Shown: piece by piece, positions 14,230 to 21,984 of the stretch | Layout: every line of letters begins with the position of its first letter | Numbering within the stretch: the first letter of the stretch is position 1 | Assembly (NCBI GenBank): GCA_050700835.1 | Contig: JBOHDX010000096.1 | Location: forward strand, 1 to 39,178 | Source: JBOHDX01 sp050700835 | GTDB lineage: Bacteria > Actinomycetota > Actinomycetes > Propionibacteriales > Nocardioidaceae | Length of the DNA: 39,178 nt | Direction of reading: 5' to 3' | Translations under genes and position numbers: made by a program | The notes under the pieces: generated by a model | Seen by the model: the letters and a program-made list of their open reading frames with translations, nothing else | What the model was told of the DNA's origin: nothing | Database searches by the model: none

Positions 14230-16734
14230 TCAATCGCGCAGCAGTGCGCGTACGTCCTGCACCGACTCACAGCGCAGCGCCCCGTCGGCGAGCTTGCGGG
14301 CCACTGCGAGGTCGGCTTCGCGGGCCGCCTGCTTGACCGCGGGCACCGAGCGCGGGGCCATGCTCAGCTCGTCGACCCCGAGTCCGAGCAGCAGCGCAGT
14401 GGCTTCCGGGTTCCCGGCGACCTCGCCGCACACCGCCACCCGCGCCCGACCCTTCACTTGGTTGCAGGTGCGGTCGATCAAGAACAACACCGCCGGTTCG
14501 AGGGCGTCGGCGAGATAGGCCACCGCCGCATTGCCTCGCTCGGCAGCCATGACGTACTGCGTCAGGTCGTTCGTGCCGATGCTCACGAAGTCGACGAGGT
14601 CGGCCAAGTGCTGGACGGTGAGCGCCGCGGCGGGCACCTCGATCATCACGCCGACCTCGAGCCCGTCCGGCAGCCGGGGCAGTCCCAGCGCCGCCGCGGC
14701 GGCCGAGAGGGCGTCACGGGCGCGGACCAGCTCGTCGCGGGTCGACACCATCGGAAACATCACGCTGATGGGTGTCTGCTCCGCGGCGCGGACGATCGCT
14801 CGCAGCTGCGTGTGGAACACCCGCGGCCGGGCCAGCGAGAGCCGCAGCCCACGCAGACCGAGGAAGGGGTTGGCCTCGGGCCGGGTACGCAGATAGGGCA
14901 ACGGCTTGTCGCCACCGACGTCGAGCGTGCGGACCGTGACGCGGGCTCCGTCCAACGCCCGCGCGACGGCCAGGACCGCCTCGACCTGCTGCTCCTCGCT
15001 CGGCATCGTCGGCCGGTCGAGGAAGAACAGCTCGGTCCGCAGCAGGCCGACTCCCTCCGCACCTGCCGCCGCGGCCGCGGCGGCGTCGGCAGGAGACGCG
15101 ACGTTGGCGGCCACGTGGATCCGGGTGCCGTCGCGGGTGAACGCGGGTTCGCGGGCATGAAATCGGGCTTGGGCGTCGGCCCGTGCGAGTCGCTTCGCGC
15201 GCAGCCGCAGGTCGTCGATGGTCTGCCGGGCCGGGCCGACCTCGACCGTCGCGGCGTCGGCGTCGACTGCGACAAGGCTGCCGGCCGGCGTGTCCAGCAG
15301 CTCGCCGCCGATTCCGACGACCATCGGGATGCCGAGCGCACGCGCCAGGATCGCGGCGTGCGAGGTCGCGCTGCCTTCGACCGTGACCACGGCCTCCACC
15401 TCCGCCGGGTCGAGTGCCGTGACCTGCTCCGGAGTCACAGCGCGAGCTATCAGCACGCCCGGCTGGCTGCCCGGCCCGGCCACACCGGTCAGGTGCCGCA
15501 GCACGGTCGCACCCACCGCCTGCACGTCGGCCGCACGAGCGCGTTGGTACTCGTCGGGCAGTGCGTCGAACGCAGCGGCCGCGTTGTCGACGACCCAGCG
15601 CCACGCCGTCACTGCCCCCACGTCAGGGGCGATCCGGGCGAGAGCCTCGCCGGTCAACGACGGATCGTCGAGCAGCAGGAGGTGGGCGTCGAAGATCGCG
15701 GCCTCGGCCGGTCCGGTCAGCTCCGCGCTTCGCTCCCGCGACGCGGTCAGGTCCGCGCGGGCGCCGGCCACCGCCGCCTCGAGTCGCTGTCGTTGGGCCA
15801 GCGGATCCGCCGGCTCGAGAGCAGACTCGTCGACGGGGACGTCGTCGAGATACCACGCCGGCCCCACGCCGATCCCGGGCGAGGCGGTACACGGTGCATC
15901 CACCTGCTGGTGGCTGTCCACCTCGTCGAGAGTGGGCTCGTCGTCGCCGGTCTCGGGCACCTGCGTGACCTCCTCGCCGAAGCCTTCGCTGACGAGGGTC
16001 CGCAATGACGTCACCGCGTCCGCTGCCTGCGGCCCGGTCGCAGCGAGCAGCAGGGTGTCGCCTCTCCGCGCACCCAACGTCGCGACGGCGGACAGACTTG
16101 CGACATCGACCGGGCCGCGGCTGCCGGTGACGTTGGTCAACCGGATGGCCGCGTCGTAACGGCGAGCCGCGCTGACCAGCACCGCGGCCGGCCGCGCATG
16201 CAACCCGTGCTCGTTGACGACGGTTACCTCGGCGGTCACGTCCTCGACCATCTGCGGCACCGGCTGCGTCTGAGGCAACGGCTGCGTCTGAGGCTGCGCT
16301 CCGGTCCCCGATTCCTCCGTGCTGATCCGTTGCGCCTTCTCCGATGCCGAGGCGCGGGCCTCCTTCTCGACGGCGTCGAGCGATGCGCCCAGCGCGGCCT
16401 GCACCGTCGCGGCCACCAGGCCCTCTACCAGAGGGGCGGTCGAGACGACGACCGGTCCTCGAAGACCGGCGACGAGCTCCATCGCCATCTCGGCCGACAG
16501 CACGGCACTCCCGAGGTCGGTCATCACCAGCACTCCGGCCCCGTCGGCAGCCTCGTCCGCCCGGGTGATGGCGACTGCGACCTCGGTGGCGTCGGTGCCC
16601 AGACCGCGGTCGGCCCCGGCCGCGATCTCGATCGGTGGTGGCGCGTCGGCGACCATCTGCAGGGCCAGATCCACCGCCGCCCGGGCCAGTGGTTCCGAGT
16701 GCGACACGACGACGATGCCGACGCGTCCCGTCAC
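14230..16734 (-). CDS. dhaM: DhaM-HPr-Enzyme I fusion, PEP-dependent phosphotransferase of the Dha kinase
   Basis: An 834-residue fusion that should move phosphate from PEP to DhaL-bound ADP. Residues 1-125 are the EIIA-Man-like DhaM domain with its phosphorylatable His12 in VVVSHS. A Gln/Pro linker (about 145-161) leads to HPr (168-255) with active His179 in NEHGLHARPA. Residues 282-834 are a complete Enzyme I: the phospho-His459 in GSATSHAAILARALGIP, the PEP-binding barrel with EGVGLLRTELFF and MFPMVSTRDEL, and the catalytic Cys in VAVCGEVAGNPEAT. E. coli DhaM stops after the EI N-domain, so this protein could autophosphorylate without a separate Enzyme I. Its GTG overlaps the dhaL TGA by four bases. 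Confidence 0.92.
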   Translation of the reverse strand: MTGRVGIVVVSHSEPLARAAVDLALQMVADAPPPIEIAAGADRGLGTDATEVAVAITRADEAADGAGVLVMTDLGSAVLSAEMAMELVAGLRGPVVVSTAPLVEGLVAATVQAALGASLDAVEKEARASASEKAQRISTEESGTGAQPQTQPLPQTQPVPQMVEDVTAEVTVVNEHGLHARPAAVLVSAARRYDAAIRLTNVTGSRGPVDVASLSAVATLGARRGDTLLLAATGPQAADAVTSLRTLVSEGFGEEVTQVPETGDDEPTLDEVDSHQQVDAPCTASPGIGVGPAWYLDDVPVDESALEPADPLAQRQRLEAAVAGARADLTASRERSAELTGPAEAAIFDAHLLLLDDPSLTGEALARIAPDVGAVTAWRWVVDNAAAAFDALPDEYQRARAADVQAVGATVLRHLTGVAGPGSQPGVLIARAVTPEQVTALDPAEVEAVVTVEGSATSHAAILARALGIPMVVGIGGELLDTPAGSLVAVDADAATVEVGPARQTIDDLRLRAKRLARADAQARFHAREPAFTRDGTRIHVAANVASPADAAAAAAAGAEGVGLLRTELFFLDRPTMPSEEQQVEAVLAVARALDGARVTVRTLDVGGDKPLPYLRTRPEANPFLGLRGLRLSLARPRVFHTQLRAIVRAAEQTPISVMFPMVSTRDELVRARDALSAAAAALGLPRLPDGLEVGVMIEVPAAALTVQHLADLVDFVSIGTNDLTQYVMAAERGNAAVAYLADALEPAVLFLIDRTCNQVKGRARVAVCGEVAGNPEATALLLGLGVDELSMAPRSVPAVKQAAREADLAVARKLADGALRCESVQDVRALLRD

Positions 16735-17375
16735 GAGACCGCCAGAGCTTCCGCCAGGGACTCCATCAACATCGTCGCCGACGCGGCGCCGGGATCGATG
16801 TGCCCGGCGCTGCGTTCGCCCAGATAGCTGGCGCGGCCCTTGCGAGCGACCAACGGCTCGGTCGCGTCGCGGCCCTCTGCGGCGGCCGCTGCGCCGACGC
16901 GCGCGGCGTCGGCCGCGGAGCCGCCAGCCCCGACGGTCGACTCGTACGCGCGCGTCGCGGGCGTCAGCGCATCCACCATCGTCTTGTCGCCGAGCTCGGC
17001 CTTCCCCCGGGCGATCAGCCCGTCCAGGCCGGCGCGGAGCGCGGTGCCGAGTGCCACCGCGTCGACGTCCGGCGCCTCCCCGAGCGACTTGCCGATGCGC
17101 AGGAAGTAGGTGCCGTACAACGGCCCGCTCGCACCCCCCACGGTGGACACGAGGGTCATGCCGCTCACGGACAGCAAGCCCCCGATCGTCTCCGCCGGCG
17201 ACGCAGCCAGCTTGTCGACGACCGCAGTCATGCCGCGGGCCAGGTTGGTGCCGTGATCGGCGTCCCCGATCGCGGAGTCGAGCTCAGTGAGGTATCCCCT
17301 GCCGGTCACGACGGCCTGCTTGAACCGGGCCAACCAGTCGGTCGCCTGCGCCAACGTCACGTCGCCCACGGTCAC
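16731..17375 (-). CDS. dhaL: Dihydroxyacetone kinase subunit DhaL
   Basis: The ADP-binding subunit (214 residues) that passes phosphate from DhaM to dihydroxyacetone held on DhaK. Asp33, Asp38 and Asp40 in ELDSAIGDADHGTNLARGM bind the two Mg ions of the tightly held ADP. GGASGPLYGTYFLR and GDKTMVDALTPA complete the nucleotide site, and the tail AGHIDPGAASATMLMESL is typical. The GTG at 17375 overlaps the dhaK stop by four bases, which fixes it over longer in-frame options. The order dhaK-dhaL-dhaM with 4-bp overlaps implies stoichiometric, coupled translation. Confidence 0.94.
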   Translation of the reverse strand: MTVGDVTLAQATDWLARFKQAVVTGRGYLTELDSAIGDADHGTNLARGMTAVVDKLAASPAETIGGLLSVSGMTLVSTVGGASGPLYGTYFLRIGKSLGEAPDVDAVALGTALRAGLDGLIARGKAELGDKTMVDALTPATRAYESTVGAGGSAADAARVGAAAAAEGRDATEPLVARKGRASYLGERSAGHIDPGAASATMLMESLAEALAVS

Positions 17376-18370
17376 ACTCCCCAGCGCAGCCCGGGGGTAC
17401 GGACGGGCGCGTCCCACAAGGCGAGCAGCTCGTCGTCGGCCTTGACCAGGCTCAGCGAGCATCCAGCCATGTCGAGCGAGGTGATGTGGTTGCCGACCAG
17501 CGATCGCGCCACAGAGATGCCATGTCCCTGCAGCAGCACCGCGAACTCCGCGTACATCAGATAGAGCTCGATCAGGGGGGTGCCTCCCATGCCGTTGCAC
17601 AGTGCGATGACGGCGTCGCCGCTGGCGAACGGCAGGTCCGAGACGATCGGCTCGAGCATCTGCTCGGCGATCTCGTGCGCGGGTGCGAGGTCACGGCGGA
17701 AGCGGCCAGGCTCGCCGTGGATCCCGATCCCGATCTCCATCTGGTCCTCGGGCAGGTCGAACGTCGGCTTGCCGGCGGCCGGCACCACACAGCTGGTGAG
17801 CGCCATGCCCATGGACCGTCCACGGTCGTTGACCTTGCGGGCGATCTCCGCGACGGCCTTCAGGTCGCGACCCTCCTCCGCCGCGGCACCGGCGATCTTC
17901 TCGACGAGGACGGTGACCCCGACGCCACGACGACCGGCGGTGTAGAGACTGTCCTGCACGGCGACATCGTCGTTGGTGACGACGGCCTCAACGGTGACCC
18001 CTAACTCTCCCGCCAGCTCGGCGGCCATCTCGAAGTTCATCACGTCGCCGGTGTAGTTCTTCACGATGTGCAGCACGCCGGCGCCGCCGTCGACGGCAGT
18101 CGTCGCCGCCAGGATGGGTTCGGGCGTGGGTGAGGTGAACACCTCGCCACAGACCGCCGCATCCAGCATGCCCGGGCCGACGAAGCCGCCGTGCAGGGGT
18201 TCGTGGCCGGATCCTCCGCCGGACACCAGGCCAACCTTCTTGCTCACCGGCGCATCGCCTCTGATGATCAGACGGTTCTCGTGATCGACCCGCAGGTCAT
18301 GGTGTGCCGCCTCGACCCCGCGCAGCGCCTCGGCCACCACATCGGCCGGGTCGTTGATCAGCTTCTTCAC
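17372..18370 (-). CDS. dhaK: Dihydroxyacetone kinase subunit DhaK
   Basis: The 332-residue substrate subunit that binds dihydroxyacetone covalently. Numbering agrees with E. coli DhaK: His218 in GIGIHGEPGR forms the hemiaminal, and His56 (GGGSGHEP) and Asp109 (NYTGDVMNF) act in catalysis. GGFVGPGMLDAAVCGEVFTSP is the usual glycine-rich part. The start is GTG with an AAGGA-type ribosome site. First gene of the dha operon, with about 220 bp to the divergent phosphatase gene. No DhaR/DhaS-type regulator and no glycerol dehydrogenase are nearby, so the source of dihydroxyacetone is not shown. Confidence 0.95.
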   Translation of the reverse strand: MKKLINDPADVVAEALRGVEAAHHDLRVDHENRLIIRGDAPVSKKVGLVSGGGSGHEPLHGGFVGPGMLDAAVCGEVFTSPTPEPILAATTAVDGGAGVLHIVKNYTGDVMNFEMAAELAGELGVTVEAVVTNDDVAVQDSLYTAGRRGVGVTVLVEKIAGAAAEEGRDLKAVAEIARKVNDRGRSMGMALTSCVVPAAGKPTFDLPEDQMEIGIGIHGEPGRFRRDLAPAHEIAEQMLEPIVSDLPFASGDAVIALCNGMGGTPLIELYLMYAEFAVLLQGHGISVARSLVGNHITSLDMAGCSLSLVKADDELLALWDAPVRTPGLRWGV

Positions 18371-18591
18371 GATCCTTCTCCCTCTCCACGAGCCTGCTCA
18401 AAACGTACCGCCGCTCGGGCCTGACGACCATGCTGCATCGCATGCCGGCCGCGCGACTCGCGAGCGTGCAGTCGTGGCATGTCGTTCGACCAGTTTGCAC
18501 AATCTTCTTGACCCTCCCACCGTCGCGACACACGATGAGGCACCGACCACATCACTGCAGCGTCGACTCGGCGGCGGAGGAGGAGGGGGGA

Positions 18592-20820
18592 ATGTCCGGA
18601 GCCCGAGGGTCCTGCCGGCGACGGGTGCGAGCCGCCGTGCTGTCGACGGTGCTGGTGATCGCCGGCTTGACCGGGTTCAGCGCGATCGGTCCGCACTCGT
18701 CACCGGCCTTCGGGGCCGGCGACACCGACGACGAGATCCACGCGAGCTTCGGCAACACCCCCGACGAGATGTGGCTGTACTGGCGGGGCCCCGACGACAC
18801 CGTGCAGTACGGCACGGACAGCAGCTATGGCAGCACCGCCACCGCGGCCGCACCATCGGTGCAGCCGGTCGACAACGCCGGTCCGTTCTGGCAGGTGGAG
18901 CTGGCCGGGTTGAGTCCCGGCACGACCTACCACTACGAGATCGGTCCAAGCGGCCTCGACCACACGTTCCAGACCGCGCCGACCGGCGACTTCACCTGGG
19001 ACGACATCGGCGACACCGGAACCACCTACTACAACCCGGCCGCGGGTTCGATCTGCAACAAGACTTGGATGGCGGACGTCTGGCAGCAGGTCGCGGCCGA
19101 CCAGCCGGCGTTCGTCACCCATGGCGGTGACATCACCTACGCCAACGAGTGCGGTGTCCCATCCGTGCACCAGTTCTGGAACGACATCGCGCCGATCGCG
19201 ACCCAGGCGGCGATGCAGTTCGCGTGGGGCAACCACGAGTACGGGCCGCCGCGAAACGCCCCGGCCGGCACGCCGCGCGACTCGATGGCCAACTACAAGG
19301 GCCGCTTCAACATGCCCAACCCGCAGACGGTGCCCAACGACACGCCGTCGCAGACCGGCAACCCCGGGTGCCCTGCGCCGGGCAGCCCGAAGACCAACGG
19401 CTGTCTCGGCAACGACTGGGGCTACTTCACCGCCGGGCACGTGCTGTTCATCACCTACCCCGAACCCTGGTACAACGCCTACCCCGCCTGGCAGACCGAG
19501 GCGGATGCGTTGATGGCCCAGGCCGAGGCGGACCCCAACATCTACGTCATCGTGACCTACGGTCACCGGCCGGCGTACACGAGTCTGGGCACCGCGGCCA
19601 GCCAGGCGCTGCGCACCGCGATCAACGCGCTCGGGGACAAGTACGCACCGACGGCCCGCCCCGACGGCAAGTACGTGCTCAACATCGGTCACCACATCCA
19701 CGGTGGCGAGGTGTTCTCCCCCCAACACGGCGTGGTGAACGTGACCGACGGCGGCGGCGGGTCGGAGGAGACCAGCATCAATACGCCGTCGGCGGGGTCC
19801 CTGTGGCACACCAACCACCTCGAGCACCTGCGAGTCGATGTCGTCGGCGACCAGATGACGCTGAACTTCATCTGCGGCCCGGTCTTCACACCGTCGCCCA
19901 ACAAGGATCCCTGCGTCGAGGGCACCGACCTGTACACCACGACCCTGACCGGGTACGTCGACGGCCCGCCTGCACCTGTGCTGTCGACCTCGCTGAGCGA
20001 CGGGGTCACCAACGTGACAGACGGGCAGCAGGTGACCTACACCGCAACGGTGCAGAACACCGGGACGGCCGACACCACCAACGGCGTCAGCCTGGACGTC
20101 ACGTTGCCGACCAACCTGACCATCGGCCAGACCGACGGCACCGTCAACGGACAGAGCGTGAGCTGGTCGCTCGGCGATCTGGCAGCCGGTGCATCGGTGT
20201 CCAAGACGGTGCAGGCGATCGTGGAAGACAACGCTGTCGGCGACGCCTTGGCCACGCAGGCGCAGGTCACCGCAGACGCCTGCAGTGACTCCCGAAGCGT
20301 GTGCAGCGCCACCGACACCGACACCGTGGCGAGTCCGCCGCCGCCGACGAGGGACTACATCTCCAACCCAAGCGTCGAGACGTCCACGGTGGGATGGACC
20401 GGGCGCTACAACACCCGCTCGGTGATCGGCCGCGCCACGAACGACGCCTACGACGGGACTTCGTCGTTGCAGGTCGCGCGCAGCGCCGGAACCGCGGGGC
20501 CGGCCGGGGTAATCTCCTCACCGAGACCTGTCACCTCGACGGCGGCGGGCGGGGCGTACACCGGCACCGTCTGGGTGCATGGTCAGCAGGCCCGCCAGAC
20601 GGTCAACCTCGTGCTGCGCGAGGTCAACCCCGCCGGCAAGATCGTGCTGGCCAAGGCCACGACGCTGACGCTGGCGGACAACTCCAACTGGTATCAGCTC
20701 ACTACCGGCCTCACCGCGGTCGCCGCTGGGGACCAGATCGCGTTCGTGGTCTACAGCCCCCGGCTGGCCGGCGGCGCGTGGTTCCACGCGGACCTGATGA
20801 GCCTGATCGGCCCCAGCTGA
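18592..20820 (+). CDS. Secreted purple-acid-phosphatase-like metallophosphoesterase with DUF11 and C-terminal module
   Basis: A 742-residue exported protein. Residues 1-42 are a signal peptide (CRRRVRAAV, then hydrophobic LSTVLVIAGLTGF, cleavage near AFGA). Residues 45-130 form the FN3-like domain of purple acid phosphatases. Residues 130-455 are the metallophosphoesterase, with the five metal motifs DIGDTG (138-143), GGDITYANE (178-186), GNHE (213-216), YGHRP (323-327) and GHHIHGG (366-372). Residues 460-580 are a DUF11-type cell-wall repeat (NVTDGQQVTYTATVQNTG). Residues 588-742 look like a carbohydrate-binding beta-sandwich (YISNPSVETSTVGWTGRYN). The ATG at 18592 follows a perfect GGAGGAGGAGGGGGGA ribosome site; 54 in-frame upstream codons are rejected. 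It probably scavenges phosphate while held near the wall or a glycan. Confidence 0.86.
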   Translation: MSGARGSCRRRVRAAVLSTVLVIAGLTGFSAIGPHSSPAFGAGDTDDEIHASFGNTPDEMWLYWRGPDDTVQYGTDSSYGSTATAAAPSVQPVDNAGPFWQVELAGLSPGTTYHYEIGPSGLDHTFQTAPTGDFTWDDIGDTGTTYYNPAAGSICNKTWMADVWQQVAADQPAFVTHGGDITYANECGVPSVHQFWNDIAPIATQAAMQFAWGNHEYGPPRNAPAGTPRDSMANYKGRFNMPNPQTVPNDTPSQTGNPGCPAPGSPKTNGCLGNDWGYFTAGHVLFITYPEPWYNAYPAWQTEADALMAQAEADPNIYVIVTYGHRPAYTSLGTAASQALRTAINALGDKYAPTARPDGKYVLNIGHHIHGGEVFSPQHGVVNVTDGGGGSEETSINTPSAGSLWHTNHLEHLRVDVVGDQMTLNFICGPVFTPSPNKDPCVEGTDLYTTTLTGYVDGPPAPVLSTSLSDGVTNVTDGQQVTYTATVQNTGTADTTNGVSLDVTLPTNLTIGQTDGTVNGQSVSWSLGDLAAGASVSKTVQAIVEDNAVGDALATQAQVTADACSDSRSVCSATDTDTVASPPPPTRDYISNPSVETSTVGWTGRYNTRSVIGRATNDAYDGTSSLQVARSAGTAGPAGVISSPRPVTSTAAGGAYTGTVWVHGQQARQTVNLVLREVNPAGKIVLAKATTLTLADNSNWYQLTTGLTAVAAGDQIAFVVYSPRLAGGAWFHADLMSLIGPS

Positions 20821-20891
20821 ATGTCGGCGGTTGATGGTCGGCCGTGCAAGGTGGGACGGTTGCATGAACCGGAAACGTCGGCTCTCCCCAG

Positions 20892-20897
20892 TACGGT
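20892..20897 (+). promoter_or_regulatory. Leaderless-type -10 box
   Basis: TACGGT ends seven bases before the GTG at 20905 with no ribosome site, which supports that start over the in-frame ATG at 20821. Confidence 0.5.
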
Positions 20898-20904
20898 CGG
20901 GTCC

Positions 20905-21540
20905 GTGCCCGCGACTCGCCCTCCGCCGAAACGCAATCGGGTGACACCGCTCGGCGACATCGTGGCGATGCCGCTGCGCGGGGCCTGGCTCGGCAACCGC
21001 GGCATCCTGCACCGGGGCACCGACATCGTGCGGTTCCACGCGAGCCCGCTGTGGATCATCTGCACCCTGCGGCACAAGGACTGGCGGTTGCCGCAGTGGC
21101 ACCCACACCGCTTCACCGTGCTCTTCTTCCACGACGAGGCGGTGGCGCTGGCGGCGGGTCATCGACCATGCGCGCTGTGTCGCCGGCCCGACTACGAGTC
21201 GTTCCGCGCCGCGCTCGCCCGAGGGGTCGGGGTCGGCGTACCGGCTGCGAAGGACCTCGACCGACGACTGCACGGCGAGCGAATCGTCCGAGGAACCCAC
21301 CGGCGGCGACTGCACCAGCGTCCGTGGCGTGGGCTGCCGGACGGTGCGTTCGTGCTGGTGGACGGCGGTCCCGCGCTGGTTCGCCCCGATGAGCTGGTGC
21401 CGTGGACGACCGGTGGCTATGCGGCGCCGCGACCCCGTCCGCGGCGAGGAGAGGCCGAGGTGATCACTCCGCCGTCCACCCTGGCTGCCCTGCGGGCCGG
21501 CTACCGTCCCCAGCTCGATGCGGGTGCGTTCCAGGGGTGA
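20905..21540 (+). CDS. Uncharacterised actinobacterial protein with HRPCALCRR motif
   Basis: A 211-residue soluble protein that I recognise only as a conserved actinobacterial hypothetical. It has DIVAMPLRGAWLGNRGILH, then WIICTLRHKDWRLPQWHPHR (Trp/His-rich), LFFHDEAVALAAGHRPCALCRRPDYESFRAAL and a basic C-half. The CALC pair with nearby His could bind a metal, or the segment could resemble the Ada N-terminal zinc module; both are guesses. No membrane segment is present. An ATG at 20821, adjacent to the previous stop, would add 28 residues of low-quality sequence; the GTG at 20905 with its -10 box is preferred. The next gene overlaps its end by 23 bp, so the two are probably cotranscribed. Confidence 0.65.
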   Translation: MPATRPPPKRNRVTPLGDIVAMPLRGAWLGNRGILHRGTDIVRFHASPLWIICTLRHKDWRLPQWHPHRFTVLFFHDEAVALAAGHRPCALCRRPDYESFRAALARGVGVGVPAAKDLDRRLHGERIVRGTHRRRLHQRPWRGLPDGAFVLVDGGPALVRPDELVPWTTGGYAAPRPRPRRGEAEVITPPSTLAALRAGYRPQLDAGAFQG

Positions 21541-21964
21541 CGAATGGGAACGGCACACCAAGGATGGCCTGCCGTTGGTGCCGTTCGCCGATGCCGCAGA
21601 GCTCGAGGCGTGGCTCGCCGAGCACCACGCCACGTCGCCCGGCGTGTGGCTCAAGCTGGCCAAGAAGGCGAGCGGACTCGTGTCGGTCACGTTGCCGGAA
21701 GCGATCGAGGTCGCCGTGTGCTTCGGCTGGATCGACGGCCAGAAGGGGTCGTACGACGCGACCTGGTTCCTGCAGCGGTTCACCCCGCGGCGCCCGAGGT
21801 CCATCTGGTCCAAGTCCAACACCGACAAGGTCGGAGTGCTGATCGCCTCCGGCCGGATGCGGCCGGCGAGTCAGCTCGAGGTGGATCGCGCCAAGGCCGA
21901 CGGGCGCTGGGAGCGTGCGTACGCCGGGCAGGCGACGGCCGAGATCCCGCCGGTCGAGCCCTAG
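21518..21964 (+). CDS. YdeI/OmdA-like protein, shortened
   Basis: A 148-residue protein with the N-terminal part of the YdeI/OmpD-associated family: ELEAWLAEHHATSPGVWLK, the LPEAIEVAVCFGWIDGQKG core, FTPRRPRSIWSKSNTDKV and GRWERAYAGQATAEIPPVEP. Family members usually continue for about 40 further residues with a C-terminal helical part after the PP motif; here the frame stops at once and the next 20 bp hold only a hairpin. It may be a natural short version or a truncated gene. Function in bacteria is unsettled; some homologues are linked to antimicrobial peptide resistance. Start is uncertain within the overlap with the preceding gene. Confidence 0.72.
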   Translation: MRVRSRGDEWERHTKDGLPLVPFADAAELEAWLAEHHATSPGVWLKLAKKASGLVSVTLPEAIEVAVCFGWIDGQKGSYDATWFLQRFTPRRPRSIWSKSNTDKVGVLIASGRMRPASQLEVDRAKADGRWERAYAGQATAEIPPVEP

Positions 21965-21980
21965 CCCGCCCATCCGCGGG
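21965..21980. terminator. Small hairpin between convergent genes
   Basis: CCCGC-CCATCC-GCGGG is a 5-bp GC stem in the 20 bp between the YdeI-like stop and the stop of the DUF3131-type gene. It could serve both strands. Weak, without a T-tract. Confidence 0.35.
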
Positions 21981-21984
21981 TTCC

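Noticed and set aside
16260..16300. Short repeats in the DhaM linker (GGCTGCGTCTGAGG)
   Set aside because: They encode the flexible Gln/Pro interdomain linker; repeat expansion there is ordinary.
18430..18591. In-frame upstream start for the secreted phosphatase
   Set aside because: It would bury the signal peptide behind 54 residues of non-conserved sequence, whereas the ATG at 18592 has an excellent ribosome site.
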